From assembly GCA_023410025.1 (NCBI GenBank), contig JAEYQM010000086.1:1-64000 (forward strand): a stretch of DNA of 64,000 nucleotides, in the 5' to 3' direction. The notes under the pieces are model-generated. The model was not told the origin of the DNA, made no database searches, and saw only the letters and a list, made by a program, of their open reading frames with translations. Origin of the DNA: Bacillota bacterium. Its GTDB lineage: Bacteria; Bacillota_I; Bacilli_A; ML615J-28; CAG-698. This document shows positions 11,020 to 19,741 of the stretch, one piece after another (position 1 is the first letter of the stretch; every line of letters starts with the position of its first letter). A program made the position numbers and the translations under genes.

Positions 11020-11048
11020 TTGATATTTATACTTTCCTATGGTATAAT
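11020..11048 (+). promoter_or_regulatory. promoter of the Gx transporter gene
   Basis: TTGATA (11020-11025), 17-nt spacer, TATAAT (11043-11048), with an extended -10 TGG directly upstream. Confidence 0.75.
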
Positions 11049-11074
11049 CAAAATATATAAAAGGGTATGGCGTT

Positions 11075-11578
11075 ATGAAAGACACAAAAAAAATTGTATT
11101 ATTAGCGGTACTAACATCATTAGCTATAGTTTTAAGCCTTATTGATAAGGTAGTAACACCAATGGTTTTTCCATTCTTACCAACAGCGAAAATTGGTTTT
11201 GCTAATGTAATAGTAGTTTTAGTATTATACACATATAATTTTAAAGAAACATTAACACTTGTAACTATAAAGATACTAATTGCAAATTTATTATTTGGTG
11301 GTATTACTTCTTTTATTATTGGTGGTAGTGCATCAATTACTAGTTTTCTTTCCATGTATGCAATATATATAGTATTTAAAGATAAAGTCTCAGCAATTGG
11401 TATTAGTGCAGTTGGTGGTTTTGTTCATGTAATGGTACAACTTTTTGTTTCAAAATTCTATTATGGAATTAATGATGCAATTATGTATTATGGTTCTTTA
11501 TTAATAGTTGTATCTTTAGTAAGTGGAGTAATAATTGGTTTTATTGGTAATAAACTAATAACTTATTTAAAAATATAA
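11075..11578 (+). CDS. Gx transporter family membrane protein (heptaprenyl-PP synthase component I-like)
   Basis: Integral membrane protein of 167 aa with about five hydrophobic segments. The N-terminal PFLPTAKIGFANVIVVLVLY and the following LFGGITSFIIGGSAS match the family PF07456, called Gx transporter or Hpre_diP_synt_I. Members resemble ECF substrate-binding components; their cargo is not established, and I make no claim about isoprenoid synthesis. It is transcribed alone, from a good promoter, and ends in a shared terminator facing gerQ. Confidence 0.8.
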   Translation: MKDTKKIVLLAVLTSLAIVLSLIDKVVTPMVFPFLPTAKIGFANVIVVLVLYTYNFKETLTLVTIKILIANLLFGGITSFIIGGSASITSFLSMYAIYIVFKDKVSAIGISAVGGFVHVMVQLFVSKFYYGINDAIMYYGSLLIVVSLVSGVIIGFIGNKLITYLKI

Positions 11579-11617
11579 AAAACTTGTCATTGCAATAAAA
11601 TGCAAAGGCAAGTTTTT
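11578..11617. terminator. bidirectional terminator between Gx transporter and gerQ
   Basis: AAAAACTTG (11578-11586) pairs with CAAGTTTTT (11609-11617), with an inner TTGCA/TGCAA stem. A/T tracts lie on both sides, serving the two convergent genes. Confidence 0.8.
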
Positions 11618-11619
11618 AT

Positions 11620-12009
11620 TTATTTTGCAAGTTTTCTAAATGGATAATCGTAATTAATTTCTTCATCAAATGTAATGTAATCAAGGTAAATTGTAAGAAG
11701 TAAATAACGCATTTCTGAATTTAAATCTTTAAGAATAATATGGTCTTTTCCAGCAGCAAGTAATACTCCTTTAAATATTTTTGATCCCCACTGACTATTC
11801 TCAAAATTCATATAAACACTAGCAACTTTTCCAATATTAAGCCTCAAAATGTTTTCAATATATGATGATTCAGCTTGAGAGGCAATTTGTGCTAGCGGGT
11901 CAGTAATACCAGGTAACAATTGAGGCATCAATTGCGGAACCTGAGCAAGCATTTGTTGTTGACATTGTGCAGGGTTATACCCCATATAATATGGTTGAAA
12001 ATAATTCAT
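11620..12009 (-). CDS. gerQ: spore coat / germination protein GerQ
   Basis: 129-aa protein that in Bacillus is a spore-coat protein needed to place the cortex hydrolase CwlJ. The C-terminal 85 residues (SYIENILRLNIGKVASVYMN, then SQWGSKIFKGVLLAAGKDHI and the YLDYITFDEEINY end) match GerQ closely. The N-terminus is rich in Tyr, Gln, Pro and Met, as in coat proteins. An upstream in-frame Met exists, but the ATG at 12009 has AGGAGG six nt before it and that site overlaps the cwlJ stop, so it is preferred. cwlJ-gerQ forms one unit, as in the B. cereus group. Confidence 0.9.
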   Translation of the reverse strand: MNYFQPYYMGYNPAQCQQQMLAQVPQLMPQLLPGITDPLAQIASQAESSYIENILRLNIGKVASVYMNFENSQWGSKIFKGVLLAAGKDHIILKDLNSEMRYLLLTIYLDYITFDEEINYDYPFRKLAK

Positions 12010-12017
12010 AAATCCTC

Positions 12018-12434
12018 CTAATAACAATTTTCACTTTCAACAGGTGAATAAAAACAATGGGATTTAAATTTTCCCGAATTCCATTGATTAAACCATTGTG
12101 CTTGGCAATCGCCAGTTGTTGCATAAAACCAAAGTGATCTTTGGGCAGGTGAGAATTTCTCTCCTTTAATTACTCTACGAGCTAATTTAATATCAACTTC
12201 TCGTGCTGGTTGATAAAAATATGAGTAAAGAGTTGATTCAAATCCACCCGGTCTTTGAAACACCATTTGCTCAATAGATCTTATATCAATAAAATCTAAA
12301 CAATTTGCAAGAACTCTATTAATTCCAACATTACCCACTAAGAGCATTCCAAGTTGCCCATCACTTTCAGCTTCAGCACGCATAAGTCTAGCAAGTAGCT
12401 TAACTTCTGCCTCATTGTATTTCACAACGCTCAT
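12018..12434 (-). CDS. cwlJ: spore cortex-lytic enzyme CwlJ
   Basis: 138-aa SleB/CwlJ-type hydrolase that degrades spore cortex peptidoglycan during germination. LARLMRAEAE, GMLLVGNVGINRVLANC, FYQPARE and the C-terminal QAQWFNQWNSGKFKSHCFY all correspond to Bacillus CwlJ, including the likely catalytic Glu in RAEAE. It has no signal peptide, as is normal for CwlJ, which acts from the coat. A GTG-free alternative Met lies four codons upstream; MSVV at 12434 matches the MAVV start of Bacillus CwlJ. The stop TAG overlaps the gerQ ribosome site. Confidence 0.94.
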   Translation of the reverse strand: MSVVKYNEAEVKLLARLMRAEAESDGQLGMLLVGNVGINRVLANCLDFIDIRSIEQMVFQRPGGFESTLYSYFYQPAREVDIKLARRVIKGEKFSPAQRSLWFYATTGDCQAQWFNQWNSGKFKSHCFYSPVESENCY

Positions 12435-12447
12435 ACCCCACCCCATT

Positions 12448-12477
12448 AAATTATATTAAGGCTTTTAATAAATATGT
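12448..12477 (-). promoter_or_regulatory. possible sigma-E-like promoter of cwlJ-gerQ
   Basis: On the minus strand ACATATT (12471-12477) matches the sporulation sigma-E -35 consensus. It is followed after 15 nt by TATAATTT (12448-12455), a poor match to CATACAAT. The implied 5' leader would be very short (about 7 nt), so this is tentative. Confidence 0.3.
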
Positions 12478-12541
12478 GTTAAAAATGAAAAATTTGTGAT
12501 AGAATAAATATATAAAAATATATGGTAAAGTAGGGGATTAT

Positions 12542-13750
12542 ATGAAATTTGAATTTATACACTGTGGAGATTTACATCTAGGATGTTATCCAAATCATTT
12601 AGAAGAAAGATTTAATGACTTTTTTACTGCCTTTAATAATGTTATAGATTATGCAATTACTAACCAAATTTATGTTGTATTAATTGCTGGGGATTTATTT
12701 CATTTAAAAAATATAAATTCAAGAACATTACAAAGATCAATTGAGATTTTTAATAAAGCAAAAGATCATAATATTGAAATTATAGCAATTGAAGGGAATC
12801 ATGACAGGGCTTTTTATATTGATGAAGAAAGCTGGTTATATTTCTTAAATAAACAAAATTATATTAAATTACTACAAGTCGATGTAAATGATGGGAAAAT
12901 TGAATATAATCCATATAATGGCATAAGCGGTAGTGTATTAGAAACAGATGATTACCGAATAGTTGGTTTAGGATATGTTGGTGGGTCAACAGAAACATAT
13001 ATAACAGAACTAAAAAAAGCATTAAAACCGTCTAAAAAATTTACAATAGTTATGATGCATGCAGCTGTAAATAGATTAGGTGGACAAGATATGGGTGATA
13101 TCAAAAAAGAAGTCTTAAATAATCTAAAGGACTGTGTTAATTATATAGCTTTAGGACATATTCATAATCGTTATGAATATGATAATTTTATCTATAACCC
13201 TGGATCTTTAGAAAATATAAGAATTAAAGATGGAATTAATTCTACACAAAAAGGATTCTATCATGTTAGTGTAGAAGATATGAAAAAAGAAATTAAATTT
13301 ATTGAATCAAACCCAAGGAAAATTCATGATATTTCTATTAATGTTACCGGTATTAATACCCCAACTGAAATTGAACAATTAGTACTAAATAAAGAATATG
13401 AGTTCAAAGATTTAGATATGGTATGTCTTAGATTATATGGAAAAGTAAACTTTAATCCATATCAAATATCTACTGATATAGCAACAAAGATTAAAGAAAA
13501 ATATAATCTATTACATATTGAATTTTCAAATAACATAAATATAGAAACAACAAATAAAAAAAGTGAAGAAACAATTAATGTTGATGAATTAATTAAAGAT
13601 TATATTAAAGAAGATATAAATATTAATTTTCCTACTGTTGATGATCAAGATAAGATTGCAAAAGGGATGATTGATTTAGCTGATGAAATCATTGATGGAA
13701 AAAAAGAAGACTTAATTGAAAAATTATTAAAAATGGAAGTGAAATTATGA
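12542..13750 (+). CDS. sbcD: exonuclease subunit SbcD (Mre11-like)
   Basis: Nuclease subunit (402 aa) of the SbcCD complex, which cuts hairpins and protein-blocked DNA ends. The calcineurin-like phosphoesterase motifs are all present: GDLHLG at 9-14, GDLFH around D51, GNHD at 85-88, MMHAAVN, and GHIHNR at 205-210. The C-terminal 150 residues are the divergent capping region. The ribosome site AGGGGAT precedes the ATG. The stop overlaps the sbcC start as ATGA, which means coupled translation. Confidence 0.93.
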   Translation: MKFEFIHCGDLHLGCYPNHLEERFNDFFTAFNNVIDYAITNQIYVVLIAGDLFHLKNINSRTLQRSIEIFNKAKDHNIEIIAIEGNHDRAFYIDEESWLYFLNKQNYIKLLQVDVNDGKIEYNPYNGISGSVLETDDYRIVGLGYVGGSTETYITELKKALKPSKKFTIVMMHAAVNRLGGQDMGDIKKEVLNNLKDCVNYIALGHIHNRYEYDNFIYNPGSLENIRIKDGINSTQKGFYHVSVEDMKKEIKFIESNPRKIHDISINVTGINTPTEIEQLVLNKEYEFKDLDMVCLRLYGKVNFNPYQISTDIATKIKEKYNLLHIEFSNNINIETTNKKSEETINVDELIKDYIKEDININFPTVDDQDKIAKGMIDLADEIIDGKKEDLIEKLLKMEVKL

Positions 13751-16605
13751 TTATAAATAAAATCATATTAGAAAATATAAAATCGTATAAATATGAAGAA
13801 ATTGATTTTAGTGAAGGTATAAACTGTATTCTTGGCTTAAATGGTAGTGGAAAATCAACTATCATTGAAAGTATTGGAATTGGTTTATTTAACTTTGTAA
13901 AAAGTTCAACAATATCCTCTGTTTTAAGATATAATGAAACTAAGGGAAGTATAGAAATAATCTTTACAGCAAATGATGAAAGAATGTATAAAGTTGTAAG
14001 AACAATTAGACCAAAAGCTAATACAGTAAAGATATATGATTATGAAAAAAATATAGAATTATACAACAATGTTAATGATGTATATTCCTTTATAAGAAAT
14101 GTCTTAAAGATTAAAAAGACAAGAGATTTCAATCGTTTGTTTGAACAAGTTTTAGCCGTTCCTCAAGGGCAATATGTAAATTCATTTTTAGAGAAACCAA
14201 GTACAAGAAAAGAAACATTTGATAGACTATTTGACTTACATATTTACAAAGAAATATCAGACAAAGTTAAAGGTTTAAATGATGAAATCCAAAAAGAAAA
14301 AATTGCAAAAGTTAAAGAAGAAATCAAACTAATTGAAGGCCAAATTATTAACTTTGATGAAGAAACTCAAAAGGGTAAAAAAATAGAGTTACAATTATTA
14401 GAATTAAATGAAAAACAAACAAGATTAGATAATGAATTTAATACAAATTTAATTTTTAAAAGAAAATTAGAAGAGTTAAAATTTAATTTGGAAAATGCAA
14501 AAAATTCTAAAATAATTAATGAAACCAAACTTTCAAGTTATTTAAGTGAAAAATCAAGAGTAACTGAACTTTTAAATTCTTCTTTAAGATCGAAAGTTAT
14601 TGTTGAAGAGAATTTATCTAAATATATGGAATATGAAAATAATATAGAGATAATTAGAGAACTTGAGATAAAAATAAAAAGAAATCAAAAACTTGAAGAA
14701 GAAAATCAAATAATTATTAAAAATATTGAATTAATTGAAAAAGATTTAGATAATATTTATTCAAACAAACAAGATAAAGAAAAAATACTTGATCAATATA
14801 AAAAACAACTTGAAGAAATATTTAATGATACATATCTTCAAAAATTTAAACTTGAAGAAAATCAAAAAAAATACGAACTAGATAAAAAAGAATTTGAAAA
14901 AAATTTAGAAGATAATAACAAAATTATTTCGTTATTAAATGAAAAAATTAAAGATATTCAAATGTATCAAGAAAGGTTAATTGATACAGATTATTTATTA
15001 ATAGATAATGGCACAAATGATGTAAATCAATTAGAAAAAATTGATTTAGAATTAAAGCAAGTTGATGGGATTATTGAACAAATTAATGAACTTAAAAAAG
15101 AATTAAATAAAGTTGAAAATCAAAGACAAATAAATTTTAATAATTCAAAAAGCACTCAAAATGGTTTATGTCCATTCTTAAATCAAAAGTGTAAGAATAT
15201 TAATGAAGAATCTTTAAATTCCCATTTTGAAGATTTAATTAATGATAACGATATAAGAATTACTCAACTAGTTAATGAAATTGATTTTTTAGATAAAAAA
15301 ACATTTAATAGAAAGCATTTAATTGAAGAAAAAAATAATATTCAAAATAAGATTAATTTGTATCAAAATGACTTAGATAGAAGAAACAAAATAATTAATC
15401 AGTTTAAATCTAAATATTTAGAATTGATGGATGAAGGTTTAACTATTAATGATAATATTAAAAATATATTAACTGATTTAGAAACTAAACTTAATCAAAA
15501 AAATAATTTAGCTTTAGAACTTAATTCAAAAAAAGATTATTTAATAAAACTAAGAACAGAAAATGATTCACAAATTTTTCAAATCAATTTAAAAGAAAAG
15601 AATGCCAAGGATTTACAGTTAAAAATAAAAGATCTAGAAAAAGAAATTGATGAATTAACTTTAAAAATTAATCTATTAAAAAGAACAAAAGAAGAAACAA
15701 TAAAATCAAAAAAAGTTATTGAAGAAAAACTATCAAGTAATAATAAAGATAAAGAAAGCCTTGAAAAACTTAAAACTGCAAATCAAAGTTTAATTCAATA
15801 TCGAGACTTATATACAGTTAATTTTGAAAAATCCAAGGAAGTAGATAAATACGAAAAATCAGCTCAAGAATTTAATAAAATAACTTCAGAACTAGAAATA
15901 AAAATTGAGGAACTAAAAAATCAAATCGATGTATTAAATGCTGAGTATTCAATTGAAAAATATAATGAAACATTAAAAATTCATGAAAATTTAATTAAAA
16001 ACATTTCCGAAAACAAAGCAATAATGGAAGAAAAAAATAAGCAATTAAAAGAAATAAAAGAAAAAATTGAATTTATGCTAATACTAAAAGAAGAGTTAAA
16101 AGTAAATCAAAACAAGTTAGATAGTTACCAAAATTCTGTAAAATTTCTTTCATATATGCGTGATATTTATAATCGACTTCCTCAAGAATTATCAAAGAGA
16201 TATCGTGAGTATGTAGCATATATGGCAACAAATTCATATAGAGCTATTTCAAATGAATTAGTACATATTGAAATTCAAGATGATTATGGAATATCTCTAA
16301 TTGATGATAAAAATCCAAAGAACATTAAAACTATAGATCAACTTAGTGGTGGTGAACAAATGAGTGTAGCTCTTTCTGTTAGATTTGCAATGCTTAAACA
16401 ATTATCAGGATTAGATATATATTTCTTGGATGAACCAACAATAAACTTAGATTTTCAAAGAAGAACAAATATAGCTGATGTAGTACTAGAGATATCTCAA
16501 GAGTTAAGTCAAATGTTTGTTATCAGTCATGATGATACATTTGATGATATAACCGAAAGAGTTATTAAAATCGAAAAAGAGGAAAATATAAGTAGAGTTA
16601 AGTAA
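13747..16605 (+). CDS. sbcC: exonuclease subunit SbcC (Rad50/SMC-like ATPase)
   Basis: 952-aa ATPase partner of SbcD. Walker A GLNGSGKST is at residues 30-38. A long charged coiled coil runs from about 180 to 830. The signature LSGGEQ starts at 866, and Walker B YFLDEPTINLD lies around 893. At the centre, C475 and C482 in CPFLNQKC are the probable zinc-hook cysteines, spaced C-x6-C rather than the classical C-x2-C. The coiled coil is very rich in Asn, Lys and Glu, in keeping with AT bias. It overlaps sbcD by 4 nt. Confidence 0.93.
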   Translation: MIINKIILENIKSYKYEEIDFSEGINCILGLNGSGKSTIIESIGIGLFNFVKSSTISSVLRYNETKGSIEIIFTANDERMYKVVRTIRPKANTVKIYDYEKNIELYNNVNDVYSFIRNVLKIKKTRDFNRLFEQVLAVPQGQYVNSFLEKPSTRKETFDRLFDLHIYKEISDKVKGLNDEIQKEKIAKVKEEIKLIEGQIINFDEETQKGKKIELQLLELNEKQTRLDNEFNTNLIFKRKLEELKFNLENAKNSKIINETKLSSYLSEKSRVTELLNSSLRSKVIVEENLSKYMEYENNIEIIRELEIKIKRNQKLEEENQIIIKNIELIEKDLDNIYSNKQDKEKILDQYKKQLEEIFNDTYLQKFKLEENQKKYELDKKEFEKNLEDNNKIISLLNEKIKDIQMYQERLIDTDYLLIDNGTNDVNQLEKIDLELKQVDGIIEQINELKKELNKVENQRQINFNNSKSTQNGLCPFLNQKCKNINEESLNSHFEDLINDNDIRITQLVNEIDFLDKKTFNRKHLIEEKNNIQNKINLYQNDLDRRNKIINQFKSKYLELMDEGLTINDNIKNILTDLETKLNQKNNLALELNSKKDYLIKLRTENDSQIFQINLKEKNAKDLQLKIKDLEKEIDELTLKINLLKRTKEETIKSKKVIEEKLSSNNKDKESLEKLKTANQSLIQYRDLYTVNFEKSKEVDKYEKSAQEFNKITSELEIKIEELKNQIDVLNAEYSIEKYNETLKIHENLIKNISENKAIMEEKNKQLKEIKEKIEFMLILKEELKVNQNKLDSYQNSVKFLSYMRDIYNRLPQELSKRYREYVAYMATNSYRAISNELVHIEIQDDYGISLIDDKNPKNIKTIDQLSGGEQMSVALSVRFAMLKQLSGLDIYFLDEPTINLDFQRRTNIADVVLEISQELSQMFVISHDDTFDDITERVIKIEKEENISRVK

Positions 16606-16611
16606 AATTAT

Positions 16612-16640
16612 TTTACTTTTAAAGCATGGTTTGATATAAT
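16612..16640 (+). promoter_or_regulatory. promoter of the DHH-surE operon
   Basis: TTTACT (16612-16617), 17-nt spacer, TATAAT (16635-16640) with an extended TGA. GAGGAAAG precedes the first ATG. Confidence 0.7.
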
Positions 16641-16670
16641 ACTATGTTAATCTGTTAATCGAGGAAAGAT

Positions 16671-17618
16671 ATGTATAAAAAATTAAATGAAATAATTCAA
16701 AAGTACAACAGAATAATCATACATAGACATTATCGACCTGATGGAGATGCCATTGGAAGTCAGATAGGTCTAAAAGAAATCCTAAAGGATAACTTTCCAA
16801 ATAAAGAAATTTATGCCGTTGGTGATGAAAATGACTTATTCACATTTATTGGTAGAGTAGATGAAATTTGCGATGATTTATATAAAGGATCATTAGTCAT
16901 AGTAGTAGATTCTGGTGCTGAAAAACTAATAAGTGACCTGCGCTACAAAAATGCAGATTATTTAGTTAAAATAGATCACCATTCTTCAGGATCAAGCTAT
17001 GGAGATTTAAACATTGTTGATACAAGTGAGATAAGTTGTGCTAGTTTGATAGCTAATATATTTTATAGTTTAGGTTATAAAATAAATAAGCAAGCTTCAT
17101 ATGCATTATTTAGTGGACTTGTAAGTGATAGTAATCGTTTCTTTTATGCCGGGGTTAACCAAAAAACATTTTTGGTGGCTTACAAATTAATGGAAACAGG
17201 GATAGATATTCAAGATATATATAGAAATTTATATACAGAAGATTATGAATTTGTTAAACTTAAAGCACAGTTCATATTATCTATTCAAAAGACTCAAAAT
17301 GGTGTTGCTTATATAAAAACAACATATGAAAAATTTAAAGAATATAATATTGATTTCTTCTTTGTATCAAGAGGATTAGTTAATTCAATGAGTGGAATAA
17401 AAGGAATTGATATTTGGGTTAACTTTACTGAAGATGAATCTGGAATAGTTCATGCGGAATTAAGATCAACTAAATATAATATTAACCCTATTGCTGTAAA
17501 ATATGGAGGTGGAGGTCACAAATTAGCAAGTGGTGCTGCACTAGTAGGTTTTGAGGCAGCCGATGCAATGCTTAATGATTTAGACCAATTAATAATGGAG
17601 GATAAAAATGGACGTTAA
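16671..17618 (+). CDS. nrnA: DHH/DHHA1 phosphoesterase, NrnA-like (copy 1)
   Basis: 315-aa phosphoesterase of the NrnA type, which degrades short RNA oligomers, pAp or linear dinucleotides. Metal-binding motifs are H18-R-H20 with PDGDA (D24, D26), VVDSG, the DHH at 102-104, and the DHHA1 substrate loop GGGGHKLASGAA from 279. The length fits the family. It overlaps the following paralogue by 11 nt. Exact substrate cannot be assigned between oligoribonuclease and pAp phosphatase. Confidence 0.88.
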   Translation: MYKKLNEIIQKYNRIIIHRHYRPDGDAIGSQIGLKEILKDNFPNKEIYAVGDENDLFTFIGRVDEICDDLYKGSLVIVVDSGAEKLISDLRYKNADYLVKIDHHSSGSSYGDLNIVDTSEISCASLIANIFYSLGYKINKQASYALFSGLVSDSNRFFYAGVNQKTFLVAYKLMETGIDIQDIYRNLYTEDYEFVKLKAQFILSIQKTQNGVAYIKTTYEKFKEYNIDFFFVSRGLVNSMSGIKGIDIWVNFTEDESGIVHAELRSTKYNINPIAVKYGGGGHKLASGAALVGFEAADAMLNDLDQLIMEDKNGR

Positions 17619-18756
17619 AGAAACTATAAAAAAAATAAAAGACACAGTAACAAGTAGTGAAACATATGATCAAGTTACACAAGCAATTAATAGTGTAACA
17701 GATATAGCTAATAAAATTAAAGCAGAAGGGCTTCAAGATACAGTAACAGATATAATTAATGATTCTAATCTAAAAAAGGATGAATATTATGATATCAAAA
17801 AAGCAATTCTTGATAAAATAAAAGCATATAATACAATAATTATTCATCGTCATGTTAGTCCTGATGGAGATGCTTTTGGAAGTGCATACGGATTAAGAGA
17901 AATGTTAAGAACGTCATTTCCTGAAAAGAAAGTATTAGCAGTTGGAAGTGATACTGTTGAATACTTAAAATTTATGGGTGAAGATGATCAAGTAACTGAA
18001 GAAGATTATAAAGATGCCTTAGTCATTATCTTAGATACTGCTGATTCAAAAAGAATTAGTGGAAAACTATACAATACAGGTAAAGAAACAATTAAAATTG
18101 ATCACCACTTAAGAGTTGAAGATTATGCAAATCTAAACTATGTAAGAGAAGAAATGCCAGCAACAGCAATTGTCTTAATAGACTTCTATAACACATTCCC
18201 TAAAGAATTAAAGATTTCTTCACAAGGAGCAATGTTTTTATATTTAGGTACAGTAACTGATACAGGCAGATTTAGATATAGTTCAGTGAATGGTCAAACA
18301 TTAAGACTTGCTGGAACAATGTTAGATAAGGGCTTTGATACAGAAAGAATGTATGCAAATCTAAACCTAAAAGAAAAAGAATCAATGAAGTTAACGGGAT
18401 ATGTACTAAATAACTTCAAAATGACTGAAAATGGTGTATGTTACATATATTTAAGTAAGAGAATTCAAAAGAAATTTAAAGTTGGTACTGAAGAAGCAAC
18501 TGCTCAAGTAAATGTAATGGACAGTGTAAAAGGTGGGCTTATATGGATTTTATTTGTTGAATTCGATAATATTATCAGGGTAAGACTTCGCTCACGATTC
18601 ATTGGTGTAAATGACATTGCAAGACAATTCAATGGTGGTGGACATATGCAAGCAAGTGGTGCAAGTGTTAAGAATAAGAAAGAAATGAAAAAAATGATTG
18701 ATATGGCTGATGAAGCTTTAAAAATATATAAAGAAGAACATAAGGATGTAAAGTGA
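17608..18756 (+). CDS. DHH/DHHA1 phosphoesterase paralogue with N-terminal extension (copy 2)
   Basis: Second DHH phosphoesterase in tandem, 382 aa. Motifs are HRHVSPDGDAFGS (D86, D88), ILDTAD, DHH at 165-167 and FNGGGHMQASGAS. It differs from copy 1 by about 60 extra N-terminal residues, predicted amphipathic and rich in Thr, Asp and Lys, of no recognised domain. GGAGG at 17597-17601 sets the start inside copy 1. Its stop overlaps the surE ATG as TGATG. Probably also a nanoRNase or dinucleotide phosphodiesterase with a different partner or substrate. Confidence 0.85.
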   Translation: MDVKETIKKIKDTVTSSETYDQVTQAINSVTDIANKIKAEGLQDTVTDIINDSNLKKDEYYDIKKAILDKIKAYNTIIIHRHVSPDGDAFGSAYGLREMLRTSFPEKKVLAVGSDTVEYLKFMGEDDQVTEEDYKDALVIILDTADSKRISGKLYNTGKETIKIDHHLRVEDYANLNYVREEMPATAIVLIDFYNTFPKELKISSQGAMFLYLGTVTDTGRFRYSSVNGQTLRLAGTMLDKGFDTERMYANLNLKEKESMKLTGYVLNNFKMTENGVCYIYLSKRIQKKFKVGTEEATAQVNVMDSVKGGLIWILFVEFDNIIRVRLRSRFIGVNDIARQFNGGGHMQASGASVKNKKEMKKMIDMADEALKIYKEEHKDVK

Positions 18757-19457
18757 TGCGTATTTTAATTGCAAACGATGATGGAGTAAATTCAGAAGGT
18801 ATTTTAATTCTTGCTAATGCGGCAAAAAAATTTGGGGAAGTTATAGTAGTTGCCCCACTAACAGAACAGTCAGCAAAAAGTCATGCAATAACTATTAGAA
18901 GTGGAATGACTTATCATGAAATGTCTGATATTACTGAAGGTGTGAAAACATATGCACTAGAAGCATCTCCCGCTGACTGTGTAAGATTTGCTAAATACTA
19001 TTTAAATGATGAATATGATATTGTATTTTCAGGAATAAACAATGGATTTAACCTTGGAGAAGATATCTTATATTCTGGAACAGTTGGAGCAGCAAGTGAA
19101 GGAGTATTAACTAAAGCAAAAGCTATTGCCTTTTCAACAAAACACAACAATTTTCAATATGCAAAAAATTGGATTGATCAAACTATTGAATATATATTTA
19201 CAAATAAACTATTAGATAAAACTGATCTATTGAATGTAAATATTCCTTTAGAACCTAAAGGAATTAAAATTACTAAACAAGGTACAACAAACTTTCAAAC
19301 TCACTTTACATATCAAGAAGGTATGGTATGGCAAAAAGGAAAACCGGACTTTTCATTAGATAAAGATATTGATAGTGATGTAAAAGCGGTAAATGATGGA
19401 TATATATCAATAAGTCCATTAACTGTTGATAGAACTGATCATAAGTTTTTTAGTTAA
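18756..19457 (+). CDS. surE: 5'/3'-nucleotidase SurE
   Basis: 233-aa nucleoside-monophosphate phosphatase. MRILIANDDG provides the metal ligands D8 and D9, followed by APLTEQSAKSHAIT. The hallmark SGINNGFNLGEDILYSGTVG is complete. An in-frame GTG lies one codon upstream, but the ATG gives the canonical start and has AAGGA at 18742. Its position behind two DHH phosphoesterases suggests a small nucleotide-recycling operon in which nanoRNases release NMPs and SurE dephosphorylates them. Confidence 0.95.
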   Translation: MRILIANDDGVNSEGILILANAAKKFGEVIVVAPLTEQSAKSHAITIRSGMTYHEMSDITEGVKTYALEASPADCVRFAKYYLNDEYDIVFSGINNGFNLGEDILYSGTVGAASEGVLTKAKAIAFSTKHNNFQYAKNWIDQTIEYIFTNKLLDKTDLLNVNIPLEPKGIKITKQGTTNFQTHFTYQEGMVWQKGKPDFSLDKDIDSDVKAVNDGYISISPLTVDRTDHKFFS

Positions 19458-19487
19458 TACATAATTTAAAATTCATACTCATATAAT
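19457..19487 (+). promoter_or_regulatory. possible promoter of bofA
   Basis: CATACTCA (19474-19481) resembles a sporulation sigma-E/G -10 element, with an ATA 14 nt upstream (19457-19459). A housekeeping-like TATAAT (19482-19487) overlaps it but lacks a -35. Which one is used cannot be decided from sequence. Confidence 0.3.
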
Positions 19488-19503
19488 TATATGAGGTGGT
19501 AGC

Positions 19504-19683
19504 ATGAAATTTATTAAATGGTTATTTAAATCTTTACTTATATCCCTAGTATTAATATTTGTTATTAATATAGTAGGTGTTTATATAGGTATCAATATTC
19601 CGGTAAATGTATGGACAATCTTAATCATAGCCTTATTTAGACTTCCCGGTGCAATTATACTAATAATATTTTTCATGCTATAA
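19504..19683 (+). CDS. bofA: SigK pro-processing inhibitor BofA family protein
   Basis: 59-aa membrane protein with two hydrophobic helices (about 5-29 and 36-58). The C-terminal pattern GINIPVNVWTILIIALFRLP followed by GAIIL is the BofA family hallmark (G-x-x-x-PVN, then LP-G). In Bacillus, BofA holds the SpoIVFB protease inactive in the mother-cell membrane until the forespore signals, delaying pro-sigma-K cleavage. GAGGTGG at 19493-19499 precedes the ATG. It is so short that automatic calling could miss it. Confidence 0.8.
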   Translation: MKFIKWLFKSLLISLVLIFVINIVGVYIGINIPVNVWTILIIALFRLPGAIILIIFFML

Positions 19684-19690
19684 ATTTTTC

Positions 19691-19719
19691 TTGATAAATT
19701 TACAAATATAGGATACAAT
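19691..19719 (+). promoter_or_regulatory. promoter of rpoE
   Basis: TTGATA (19691-19696), 17-nt spacer, TACAAT (19714-19719); GGAGG follows at 19731-19735. Confidence 0.75.
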
Positions 19720-19741
19720 GTATACATATTGGAGGAATAAT

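Noticed and set aside
10957..11355. N-terminal extension of the HIT reading frame (to 263 aa)
   Set aside because: This part is antisense to the Gx transporter gene, which has its own promoter, and the HIT family start with a ribosome site is at 10956.
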